A DNA stretch of 6,047 nt from Pseudaestuariivita sp. (GTDB taxonomy: Bacteria > Pseudomonadota > Alphaproteobacteria > Rhodobacterales > Rhodobacteraceae). The notes under the pieces were generated by a model. That model made no database searches, had not been told where the DNA came from, and saw only the letters and a list, made by a program, of their open reading frames with translations. Numbering within the stretch: the stretch's first letter is position 1; each line of letters opens with the position of its first letter. Where the stretch lies: assembly GCA_020629995.1 (NCBI GenBank), contig JAHDCH010000174.1:1-6047 (forward strand), in the 5' to 3' direction. Made by a program: the position numbers and the translations under genes. Positions 1 through 5,371 of the stretch are shown here, in pieces.

Positions 1-608
1 GCCACAACACCAACGATTTCGGCCCGCGCGCCCAGCGCATCGCGCGCGGCGATCGTGCCGCATATGCCCGACCCCAGCCCGATGGGCACATAGACCACGT
101 CCAGATCGGGGTGTTCCTCGAACAGCTCGAGACCATAGGTGGCCACGCCGCGCACCAGTTCCGCGTGGAACGACGGCACCATGGTCAGCCCTTCGGCCTC
201 GGCGACGCGCATCGCCTCGACGCGGGCTTCGTCAAAGTCATCGCCATGCTCGATCAGCTCCGCGCCAAAGGCGGCCATCGCGGCGTTCTTTTCCACCGAG
301 TTGCCGCGCGGCACAAAGATCTTGGCCGGAATCCCTGCCGCCGACGCCGCCAACGCCTGCGACTGGCCGTGATTGCCACGCGTGGCCGTGACGATGCCGC
401 GCGTGCCCGGATGCGCCTGCTTCAACCAGTGCAAAAAAGTCACCCCGCCGCGTACCTTGAAGGCGCCGGTCGGGGCGTGGTTTTCGTGTTTGACGATCAG
501 GTCCGTGCCCAGCCGCTGGCTGAGCAAGGGCCAGTTGCGCGCCGGCGTGGGCGGCACGACGGTTTGCACCAGCTGATGCGCGGCGGACAGGTCATGTGCG
601 GTAAACAT
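1..608 (-). CDS. PLP-dependent threonine/serine dehydratase (fold type II), C-terminus cut by window edge
   Basis: This is the N-terminal 202 residues of a fold-type-II PLP enzyme; the rest lies beyond the left edge. Family members remove water and then ammonia from threonine or serine, giving 2-oxobutyrate or pyruvate in the cytoplasm. Visible motifs are GAFKVRGG at 48-55, with K51 as the expected Schiff-base lysine; ATRGNHGQ at 75-82, the substrate/cofactor loop; PSFHAELVRGVATY in the middle; and the glycine-rich phosphate cup GLGSGI at 177-182. I chose the ATG at 606-608. An in-frame GTG lies 18 nt upstream, and neither has a convincing Shine-Dalgarno. The gene follows the PhzF gene by 31 nt on the same strand, so it is probably co-transcribed. 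The missing C-terminus means I cannot say whether a regulatory ACT domain is present. The substrate could also be another hydroxy-amino acid such as 3-hydroxyaspartate. The family is clear but the exact substrate is not. Confidence 0.9.
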   Translation of the reverse strand, partial: MFTAHDLSAAHQLVQTVVPPTPARNWPLLSQRLGTDLIVKHENHAPTGAFKVRGGVTFLHWLKQAHPGTRGIVTATRGNHGQSQALAASAAGIPAKIFVPRGNSVEKNAAMAAFGAELIEHGDDFDEARVEAMRVAEAEGLTMVPSFHAELVRGVATYGLELFEEHPDLDVVYVPIGLGSGICGTIAARDALGARAEIVGVV

Positions 609-639
609 GGCGCCAGCTAGCCCCACAGGCACGGCGCTG

Positions 640-1506
640 TCAAAGGTGCAGATCGCCTGACATCAAAACATGCCCCTGCCCCGCAACCTTGACACCGGTG
701 ATCGCGTCCCGAGGCCCAAGGACTTCAACCCGCGCCTGACCGGGGCGCCCCATGTCGTGGCCTTGCTCGGCCACATAGGTTGGCGCGTCGATCAGACCAT
801 GACGCCACAGATACGCGGCCGCCGCGCCAGTGGCGGATCCGGTGAACGGGTCTTCGGGCGGCGACGGAGGCAGCATCAACAGGCGGCCGAACGTGTCACC
901 CGCGGCGGTCGCACCTTCACGGGTGATCAGATACGGCTCGCACATGTCGGATGCGCCGTTCGCGTAATCCTGTGCATAGGCGGCAACGTCTTGGTGGCGA
1001 AACGCCGCCCGCCGCAGCGCATCCCGCGACGCAAGCAGGGTCACGCAAAACGGCAGACCGGTCGAGGTGAACTGCGGCGTCCCGACGATATCGCCAGGCT
1101 CGAGCCCCATCAGCCGCGCCACCCTTTCAGGGGGGACGCAGGCACCAAAGGTGGGCGCGACCTGTGTCATCGTGATCCAGCCGTCCGCCACTTCGATGCG
1201 CACGAGGCCCGCGCCAGTTTCCAGCGTGCAATCGCCCGTCAGCACGCCGCGCGCCAGGCAGGCGGCGACAGTTGCGATGGTCGGATGACCGGCAAAGGGA
1301 ATTTCGCGCGAAGCAAGGAAATAGCGGACCTTGAGGTCAGCAATGTCCGAGCTTTGGGTAAAGGTGCATTCGACCAGAGATGTCTCGCGGACAAAGGCCA
1401 TGCACGTCGCATCGTCCAGCGCAGCGGCATCGTGCACCACCGCGCAGCCGTTGCCGCCGAAGGGGCGATCCGTGAACGCATCGACCCAATCGACGGCATA
1501 TCGCAT
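640..1506 (-). CDS. PhzF family protein (PhzC/PhzF-type isomerase/epimerase fold)
   Basis: The protein has 288 residues, a usual length for PhzF-family proteins, which have two diaminopimelate-epimerase-like halves. Visible hallmarks are DAFTDRPFGGNGCAVV near the N-terminus; the acidic residue in ETSLVECTF (E46 from this start), which matches the catalytic glutamate region of PhzF; IPFAGHPTIAT; DPFTGSATGAAAAYL; and a late QGHDMGRPG motif. The founding member isomerises a dihydro-hydroxyanthranilate in phenazine synthesis, but most family members have no known substrate, and no phenazine genes are seen here. The ATG at 1504-1506 is chosen because it forms a TGATG stop-start overlap with the DUF1150 gene, pointing to translational coupling; a TTG directly before it is a poorer start. 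The gene is the third in a likely heat-shock operon and is followed by an amino-acid dehydratase. An amino-acid-derived metabolite is a possible substrate, but that is inference. Confidence 0.93.
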   Translation of the reverse strand: MRYAVDWVDAFTDRPFGGNGCAVVHDAAALDDATCMAFVRETSLVECTFTQSSDIADLKVRYFLASREIPFAGHPTIATVAACLARGVLTGDCTLETGAGLVRIEVADGWITMTQVAPTFGACVPPERVARLMGLEPGDIVGTPQFTSTGLPFCVTLLASRDALRRAAFRHQDVAAYAQDYANGASDMCEPYLITREGATAAGDTFGRLLMLPPSPPEDPFTGSATGAAAAYLWRHGLIDAPTYVAEQGHDMGRPGQARVEVLGPRDAITGVKVAGQGHVLMSGDLHL

Positions 1507-1736
1507 CAATGCACCGTCACAGGTGCCATGTCATTCTGGCGCGCCAGGGCAAAAGCCAACCGGCGTTCCTTGACCAGCGCCAGCCGTTCACCCATCGCGT
1601 TGTGCACCGCATAGATCGTCTTGGCGCCCATGGCCTGCGGTCGCAGCTCTGCAGGCAGGTCTTCAACCTCGACGGGGCGCACGTAGACGATGTTGGCCGC
1701 GACGTTGATGTCATCGATGTTCTGTTTGCTGTCCAT
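1506..1736 (-). CDS. DUF1150 family protein, Hsp20-linked
   Basis: A small acidic-to-neutral protein of 76 residues that I recognise as DUF1150 from the central run IVYVRPVEVEDLP, the YAVHNAMGERLALV segment and the C-terminal FALARQNDMAPVTVH. The function of the family is unknown. No signal peptide or membrane segment is visible. The start at 1734-1736 has AAAGGG 6 nt upstream, and that Shine-Dalgarno lies inside the last codons of hsp20. The gap to the hsp20 stop codon is only 3 nt, and the stop codon overlaps the ATG of the PhzF gene. This packing implies the protein is made together with the small heat-shock protein. From memory, the same pair occurs side by side in many Rhodobacterales, suggesting a chaperone-related or stress-related job, but nothing in the sequence proves one. 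Confidence 0.9.
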   Translation of the reverse strand: MDSKQNIDDINVAANIVYVRPVEVEDLPAELRPQAMGAKTIYAVHNAMGERLALVKERRLAFALARQNDMAPVTVH

Positions 1737-1739
1737 GAC

Positions 1740-2153
1740 TTACCCTTTCCGAATGTTGATCTTTTGCACGACAGTTTCGGGCCGGGCCTTGGTCAGATCG
1801 ACGTGCAGCAGCCCGTTTTCGATCACCGCCTCACCGACTTCCACGCCATCGGCGAGAACGTAGGATCGCTGAAATTGACGCGCCGCGATCCCGCGATGCA
1901 GGAACACGCGCCCGTCGCCGTCGTCAGATTGGCGGCCCCGGATCACCAGCTGGCGATCTTCGACAGTGATCGACAGGTCCGCTTCGGAAAAACCGGCCAC
2001 GGCCAGCGTGATCCGATACGAAAAATCGGACGTCTGTTCGATATTGTACGGCGGATAGCCTTCGTTCCCGGTCTTGGCGCTGCGTTCCAGCAGCCGTTCC
2101 AACTGTTCAAACCCCAACAGGTGGGGATGGGTTCCCAAGGTCAGTTTGGTCAT
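1740..2153 (-). CDS. Hsp20/alpha-crystallin small heat-shock protein (IbpA-like)
   Basis: The protein has 137 residues and is an ATP-independent holdase that binds unfolding proteins in the cytoplasm, normally as a large oligomer. The N-terminal arm (about 1-35) begins MTKLTLGTHPHLLGFEQLER, as in IbpA-type proteins of this group. The alpha-crystallin domain spans about 36-121, with YRITLAVAGF, a VEDRQLVIRGR strand and the closing NGLLHVDL motif. The C-terminal tail carries an I-x-I motif, INI at 132-134, used for oligomer contacts. The start at 2151-2153 is preceded by AAAGGA with 7 nt spacing. The reading frame stays open for another 20 codons upstream, with an in-frame ATG at 2184-2186, but that ATG has a poor ribosome-binding site. 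The gene leads a tight operon with DUF1150 and is preceded by a sigma-32-like promoter and a leader that can mask the start site. Confidence 0.96.
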   Translation of the reverse strand: MTKLTLGTHPHLLGFEQLERLLERSAKTGNEGYPPYNIEQTSDFSYRITLAVAGFSEADLSITVEDRQLVIRGRQSDDGDGRVFLHRGIAARQFQRSYVLADGVEVGEAVIENGLLHVDLTKARPETVVQKINIRKG

Positions 2154-2187
2154 AGACAGGTCCTTTGACACCAAGCGACAGTCCATG
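2151..2187 (-). promoter_or_regulatory. candidate ROSE-like RNA thermometer hairpin masking the hsp20 start site
   Basis: In the transcript, CAUGGAC (2187-2181) can pair with GUCUAUG (2157-2151) over seven base pairs with one G-U pair, burying the AUG. Further in, UCGCUU (2178-2173) can pair with AAGGA of the Shine-Dalgarno (2165-2161), leaving the G of UCGCU unpaired or opposite a G, with a 7 nt loop. A UYGCU segment facing AGGA is the known signature of ROSE thermometers that control small heat-shock genes in alphaproteobacteria. The pairing is seen directly. The temperature-sensing role is inferred from that signature, the position and the gene. The leader is shorter than classical ROSE elements. 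Confidence 0.6.
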
Positions 2188-2212
2188 CGCGGCCCCGCAT
2201 TCGGCAACCGCA
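2186..2212 (-). promoter_or_regulatory. possible upstream leader hairpin of the hsp20 mRNA
   Basis: At the 5' end of the predicted leader, GCGG (2211-2208) can pair with CCGC (2192-2189) around a 15 nt loop that has some further G/C pairing potential. ROSE elements usually carry one or more stable helper hairpins before the one that holds the ribosome-binding site, so this could be a reduced version. The stem is short in GC-rich DNA and could be chance. Confidence 0.25.
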
Positions 2213-2220
2213 CCCGAGAA

Positions 2221-2249
2221 ATATGGGGAGTGCGCCGCAGCGACGCAAG
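2221..2249 (-). promoter_or_regulatory. sigma-32 (RpoH)-type heat-shock promoter of the hsp20 operon
   Basis: On the minus strand the -35 element CTTGCG (2249-2244, within AGCCCTTGCG) is followed after 15 nt by the -10 element CCCCATAT (2228-2221). The -10 matches the heat-shock consensus CCCCATNT completely, and the -35 keeps the core CTTG. The transcript would start near 2214, giving a leader of about 60 nt before the hsp20 ATG. The promoter faces a small heat-shock gene, which strongly supports the call. Confidence 0.75.
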
Positions 2250-2252
2250 GGC

Positions 2253-2281
2253 TTAACGGCGCGTGGGTGACGCGCTATCTT
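2253..2281 (+). promoter_or_regulatory. candidate housekeeping promoter of the ydcH-like gene
   Basis: TTAACG (2253-2258) and TATCTT (2276-2281) are separated by 17 nt, and each matches four of six positions of the sigma-70 consensus. The transcript would start near 2288 and leave a leader of about 23 nt. The -35 box lies only 3 bp from the -35 box of the divergent heat-shock promoter. Confidence 0.4.
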
Positions 2282-2310
2282 GGACGCATCAGCAATGGAC
2301 GATTGTACAC

Positions 2311-2532
2311 ATGAACGCCCCCAGCGATCTGTCGATGAAAAGCGAAGACGTGCTGCGCGTCGAGCTTGAGGTGTTCCGTCAAGAACACCGCGACCTTGAT
2401 GAAGCAATCCGCGCGCTGCAGGACATGGGGCGCGACCAGCTGACCATCCAGCGGCTCAAGAAGAAAAAGCTGCGGCTGAAGGATCAGATCGCCCTGATCG
2501 AAGACCGGCTGACACCGGACATCATTGCCTGA
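2311..2532 (+). CDS. YdcH/DUF465 family small coiled-coil protein
   Basis: A 73-residue, highly charged protein of the DUF465 (YdcH) family, recognised by the pattern [20 protein letters not shown], the [11 protein letters not shown] stretch, [19 protein letters not shown] and the acidic end [11 protein letters not shown]. It is almost entirely helical with heptad-like leucines and should form an antiparallel coiled-coil hairpin. The molecular role of the family is not established. I chose the ATG at 2311; a second in-frame ATG at 2335 (MKSEDV) is possible. Neither has a clear Shine-Dalgarno. The gene diverges from hsp20 and lies 61 nt ahead of purE in the same direction, which may mean partial read-through into the purine genes or simply adjacency. 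Confidence 0.88.
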   Translation: MNAPSDLSMKSEDVLRVELEVFRQEHRDLDEAIRALQDMGRDQLTIQRLKKKKLRLKDQIALIEDRLTPDIIA

Positions 2533-2539
2533 AACGCCG

Positions 2540-2567
2540 TTGCGCTTTGGGCAGGGGCGGGTATTGT
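2540..2567 (+). promoter_or_regulatory. weak candidate promoter for purEK
   Basis: In the 61 nt gap before purE, TTGCGC (2540-2545) and TATTGT (2562-2567) stand 16 nt apart. The -10 matches four of six consensus positions and the -35 only the TTG core. A transcript from here would start near 2575 and have a very short leader. I see no known purine riboswitch in this gap. Confidence 0.3.
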
Positions 2568-2570
2568 GCG

Positions 2571-2589
2571 CCGCTCTTGCAGCGGAGGG
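2571..2589 (+). promoter_or_regulatory. purE ribosome-binding site with overlapping small hairpin
   Basis: GGAGGG (2584-2589) lies 4 nt before the purE ATG and fixes the start at 2594 rather than at the upstream in-frame ATG at 2525. CCGCT (2571-2575) and AGCGG (2581-2585) form a perfect 5 bp stem with loop CTTGC, so the first two bases of the Shine-Dalgarno fall inside the stem. This could tune translation, or could be chance in GC-rich DNA. Confidence 0.4.
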
Positions 2590-2593
2590 TGCT

Positions 2594-3082
2594 ATGGCAA
2601 GCGTTCCGGTTGGAATCATCATGGGCTCGCAGTCCGATTGGCCGACGATGAAGGCCGCGGCCGACGTGCTGGACGACCTTGGCATCGCGCACGAGGACCG
2701 CATCGTGTCGGCCCACCGCACGCCGGACCGGCTGTGGGACTATGGCCGCGGCGCGGCGGACCGTGGTCTGAAGGTGATCATCGCGGGCGCAGGTGGCGCG
2801 GCGCACCTGCCGGGCATGATGGCGTCCAAGACGCGCATCCCGGTGATCGGCGTTCCGGTGCAGACCAAGGCGCTGTCGGGCGTCGATTCGCTTTATTCGA
2901 TCCTTCAGATGCCGCGCGGCTATCCGGTGGCCACCATGGCGATCGGCGCGGCGGGCGCGATGAACGCGGGGCTGATGGCGGCGCAGATGCTGGCCGTCAA
3001 CGACGCCGAGCTGGCTGCACGGGTGGACGCCTGGCGCGCGGCGCTCAGCGCCTCGATCCCGGAGGTGCCGGTCGATGAGTGA
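2594..3082 (+). CDS. purE: N5-carboxyaminoimidazole ribonucleotide mutase (class I PurE)
   Basis: The protein has 162 residues, the usual size for bacterial class I PurE. It converts N5-CAIR, made by PurK, to CAIR in de novo purine synthesis in the cytoplasm, as an octamer. Conserved features are GSQSDWPTM at 11-19 for the phosphate site, SAHRTP at 39-44 with the catalytic histidine H41, [10 protein letters not shown] in the middle, then [26 protein letters not shown] in two adjacent blocks, and AGAMNAG. The start is set by a good GGAGGG 4 nt upstream and by the typical opening [12 protein letters not shown]. The 3' end overlaps purK by 8 bp, so the two enzymes are probably translated in a coupled way. 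Nothing unusual is seen. Confidence 0.97.
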   Translation: MASVPVGIIMGSQSDWPTMKAAADVLDDLGIAHEDRIVSAHRTPDRLWDYGRGAADRGLKVIIAGAGGAAHLPGMMASKTRIPVIGVPVQTKALSGVDSLYSILQMPRGYPVATMAIGAAGAMNAGLMAAQMLAVNDAELAARVDAWRAALSASIPEVPVDE

Positions 3083-4139
3083 CGCGCTGGCACCGGGCTC
3101 GGTCATTGGCATTCTGGGCGGTGGTCAGCTTGGGCGAATGCTGTCGGTGGCGGCAGCACGGCTGGGCTACAAGACCTGCATTTTCGAACCCGGCGGCGAT
3201 GCACCCGCCAGCCATGTGGCAAACTATCACTTTCAGGCCAGCTATGACGACACCGAGGCGCTGGCCCGGTTTGCCGAGGCCGTGGATGTCATCACGTACG
3301 AGTTCGAGAATATTCCGACCTCGGCGCTGGATACGCTGGAGGCAACCTGCGCGATCCGCCCGGGCCGCGAAGCGTTGCGCGTCAGCCAGGACCGGCTGAC
3401 CGAAAAGGACTTTCTGACTGGCCTTGGGCTTGCAACCGCGCCTTATGCAGATGTGCCCGATGCGGCAGCGCTTGACGGCGCGCTGGCCCGGATCGGCGCC
3501 CCCGCGATCCTCAAGACGCGCCGTTTTGGCTATGACGGCAAGGGACAGGCCCGGATCATGCAGGCCGGCGACGCAGCCGCCGCGTACCAGGCGATGGCCG
3601 ATGCGCCCGCAATCCTCGAAGGCTTTGTCGATTTCAGCGCCGAGATTTCCGTGATCGCAGCCCGTGGCAGCTCGGGCGACGTGGCCTGCTTTGACCCGGG
3701 TGAAAACGTCCACGAGGGCGGCATCCTGCGCACCACAACCGTCCCGGCCCGGATCACCGCGGCGCAGCGGACCGATGCGGTGCTGCTGGCCGCGCGCATC
3801 CTGAAAGCGCTGGATTACGTGGGCGTCATGGGGGTCGAGCTGTTCGTGACACCCGGTGGGCTTGTGGTGAACGAGATCGCACCGCGCGTGCACAATTCGG
3901 GGCACTGGACACAAAACGGCTGCGTCGTGGACCAGTTTGAACAGCACATTCGCGCGGTTGCGGGCCTGCCCTTGTCAGACGGGGCGCGCCATGCGGATGT
4001 TGTGATGGAAAACCTGATCGGCGACGATATGGACCGCCTGCCCCAGCTGATCGCCGATCCCAAGGCGGCACTGCATCTTTATGGCAAGGCCGAGGTCAAG
4101 GCAGGCCGCAAGATGGGCCACGTCAACCGGATCGTTTGA
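3075..4139 (+). CDS. purK: N5-carboxyaminoimidazole ribonucleotide synthase (PurK)
   Basis: The 354-residue protein is a complete ATP-grasp enzyme that uses ATP and bicarbonate to carboxylate AIR to N5-CAIR, the substrate of PurE. In order: the N-terminal pre-ATP-grasp domain opens with [12 protein letters not shown] (11-22) and contains TYEFENIP (74-81); the ATP-grasp domain has [13 protein letters not shown] (146-158), the [12 protein letters not shown] stretch and the metal/ATP-site segment [14 protein letters not shown]; the C-terminal domain ends with [17 protein letters not shown] (335-351). The start at 3075 has GGAGGTG 7 nt upstream, inside the end of purE. The 8 bp overlap with purE and the shared pathway make this a clear two-gene unit. 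The gene ends facing the convergent phnM-like gene 95 bp away. Confidence 0.97.
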   Translation: MSDALAPGSVIGILGGGQLGRMLSVAAARLGYKTCIFEPGGDAPASHVANYHFQASYDDTEALARFAEAVDVITYEFENIPTSALDTLEATCAIRPGREALRVSQDRLTEKDFLTGLGLATAPYADVPDAAALDGALARIGAPAILKTRRFGYDGKGQARIMQAGDAAAAYQAMADAPAILEGFVDFSAEISVIAARGSSGDVACFDPGENVHEGGILRTTTVPARITAAQRTDAVLLAARILKALDYVGVMGVELFVTPGGLVVNEIAPRVHNSGHWTQNGCVVDQFEQHIRAVAGLPLSDGARHADVVMENLIGDDMDRLPQLIADPKAALHLYGKAEVKAGRKMGHVNRIV

Positions 4140-4154
4140 AACGTCTCACGTTTC
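4138..4154 (+). terminator. weak candidate terminator hairpin at the purK stop codon
   Basis: GAAACG (4138-4143) and CGTTTC (4149-4154) are perfect complements around the loop TCTCA. The stem begins within the purK stop codon and ends in a short T run that is part of the stem. There is no real T tract after it, so intrinsic termination would be weak. Being symmetric, it could act on either strand between these convergent genes. Confidence 0.3.
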
Positions 4155-4155
4155 C

Positions 4156-4228
4156 TCCAAGGCGTCAGGTCAGGCCGCAGGCTATTTGCTGCGCTCGCCA
4201 AAGACTGCGCGCGAGGTTTTGCCTTGGA
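4156..4228. repeat. nested inverted repeats in the purK/phnM-like convergent gap
   Basis: TCCAAGGC (4156-4163) and GCCTTGGA (4221-4228) are perfect 8 bp complements 57 nt apart. Between them lie CGCAG/CTGCG (4176-4180 with 4189-4193) and, immediately next to it, CTCGC/GCGAG (4194-4198 with 4211-4215). Together they could form a three-way junction at the ends of the converging transcripts. An 8 bp match at this distance is not rare in GC-rich DNA, so the structure is tentative. Confidence 0.3.
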
Positions 4229-4234
4229 CAAGCC

Positions 4235-5371
4235 TCAAGCCGCCAGCAGCGCCACTGCGACAGCGCCTGTCATATGCGTGATGCGGCCCCCGGCAATTGT
4301 GGCCCCGATCTGCGCAGTGTCCGGGTGCACCACCACCGCGTCAGCCCTTAGCCCCGGTGCCAGCGTGCCGCGGTCCGAGAGCCCCAGCACCCGTGCCGGC
4401 CCTTCCGACAGCAACGCCCAGGCCGCCGCCCACCCCATGCCGGCGGCCAGATAGGCCGCCGCATGGCGCGGCGCGGGATAGTGGTAATCGGACGCCAAAG
4501 CGTCGCACAGACCGGCGGCGATCACGTCGCGGGCAGAAACCTTGCCTTCGTGGCTGGCCCCGCGCATCACGTTGGGCGCGCCCATGACAACGCGGTCGCC
4601 GCCCACCCGGGCCTCTGCCGCCGTGTCCAGCGTTTCGGGAAATTCGGACACGCTCAGCCCGATCTTGCGCGCGGCCCGCCGCGCGTCTGGCGCGCTGTCG
4701 TCGTGGCTGCCCAGAGTGATCTCCCGTGCTGCCAAACGCGCGGCCAAAGCGGCTTGCGCCGCGGGAACCTCGCCGCGCCGCGCGTGCAGGTCCTGCATCC
4801 GGGCCAGGTATTTTTCCGGGTTCACCCCCGCTTTCAGCGCCTGCCCGGTCAGCCGTTTGGGACGTTTCCCGGCCGCCAGCGCCGCGTGGGGTAAATGATC
4901 GTTGAACACCACATAGCGGATGGCGTGGCGGGCGATCAGGGCTTCGGCCTCGGCGTAGCTGTCCAGCATGTTGGCCTCAAGGCGCAGCTGCACGCGCATG
5001 TCTGTGCCCAGCGTCTGATGCTCGGCCAGACCCGCGCACAGGCGCGTTGCGGCTTCCGGGCCGCGCATTCCGCCTTCCCAGCTCCAGAACTGGGCCAGCA
5101 TCGCGGTGGTGATCCCGTTTGCGGCCAGCTCGGCCTCGACCGATTGCAGGCCGCTGGCCATGTCGCGCAGCGCGCCGCGCCGTGGGGCAACGTGCCGCTC
5201 GAACCCGTCGCCATGGGCGTCGATGATCCCCGGCAGCACCAGCCAGCCATCGAGCCGCACCGTCTTGGCGCGCGGCGTGTCCACGACGCGGCCGTCCGCG
5301 ATATGCAGCGCGTCCTGCCAGCCGTTCGCACCCAGAACCCGCGCACCGGACAGCGTCAGGTCAATCGACAC
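4235..5371 (-). CDS. PhnM-family amidohydrolase (alpha-D-ribose 1-methylphosphonate 5-triphosphate diphosphatase-like)
   Basis: The protein has 378 residues, the usual PhnM length. Classical PhnM cleaves pyrophosphate from ribose 1-methylphosphonate 5-triphosphate in the C-P lyase pathway. The PhnM signature is clear: [21 protein letters not shown] in two blocks at 46-66, with metal ligands expected at H53 and D55; RLE at 130-132; GSHDDS at 221-226; SEFPET at 242-247; MGAPNVMRG at 263-271; and LASDYHYP at 292-299, with D295 as the expected catalytic aspartate. I chose the GTG at 5369-5371 because GAGGAGG lies 6 nt upstream; the 38 open codons further upstream lie inside the neighbouring hydrolase gene. 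The start overlaps that gene by 11 bp, so translation is likely coupled. No phnGHIJKL, phosphonate transporter or phnN is visible, so the physiological substrate is uncertain. Confidence 0.87.
   Translation of the reverse strand: MSIDLTLSGARVLGANGWQDALHIADGRVVDTPRAKTVRLDGWLVLPGIIDAHGDGFERHVAPRRGALRDMASGLQSVEAELAANGITTAMLAQFWSWEGGMRGPEAATRLCAGLAEHQTLGTDMRVQLRLEANMLDSYAEAEALIARHAIRYVVFNDHLPHAALAAGKRPKRLTGQALKAGVNPEKYLARMQDLHARRGEVPAAQAALAARLAAREITLGSHDDSAPDARRAARKIGLSVSEFPETLDTAAEARVGGDRVVMGAPNVMRGASHEGKVSARDVIAAGLCDALASDYHYPAPRHAAAYLAAGMGWAAAWALLSEGPARVLGLSDRGTLAPGLRADAVVVHPDTAQIGATIAGGRITHMTGAVAVALLAA

Noticed and set aside
609..639. Possible stem (GCGCC with GGCGC) in the gap between the PhzF gene and the dehydratase as a terminator.
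   Set aside because: The stem is 5 bp with an 18 nt loop and no T tract, and it would end at the dehydratase start codon, so termination is unlikely.
640..1506. Phenazine biosynthesis locus because of the PhzF-like protein.
   Set aside because: No phzA, B, D, E or G is present, and most PhzF-family proteins occur outside phenazine clusters.
670..2168. Long open frames on the plus strand opposite the PhzF, DUF1150 and hsp20 genes.
   Set aside because: They are arginine- and histidine-rich translations with no recognisable motifs, as expected from the complement of GC-rich genes. The minus-strand genes have clear family motifs.
2154..2213. In-frame N-terminal extension of Hsp20 (starts at 2213 GTG or 2186 ATG).
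   Set aside because: The extension covers the predicted leader, and neither start has a good ribosome-binding site. The ATG at 2153 has AAAGGA at 7 nt and gives the normal IbpA-like N-terminus. If the ATG at 2186 were used, the thermometer hairpin would lie in coding sequence, so this matters for that finding.
2263..2310. N-terminal extension of the YdcH-like protein from 2263.
   Set aside because: The extra codons lie across the candidate promoter and do not look like the family N-terminus, which begins close to the LSMKSEDVL block.
2525..2593. N-terminal extension of PurE from the ATG at 2525.
   Set aside because: That ATG overlaps the end of the ydcH-like gene, and the extra 23 residues do not resemble PurE. 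The GGAGGG before 2594 supports the shorter protein.
3045..3947. A 300-codon open frame on the minus strand opposite purK.
   Set aside because: purK is complete with all ATP-grasp motifs. The antisense translation shows no domain and is a composition artefact.
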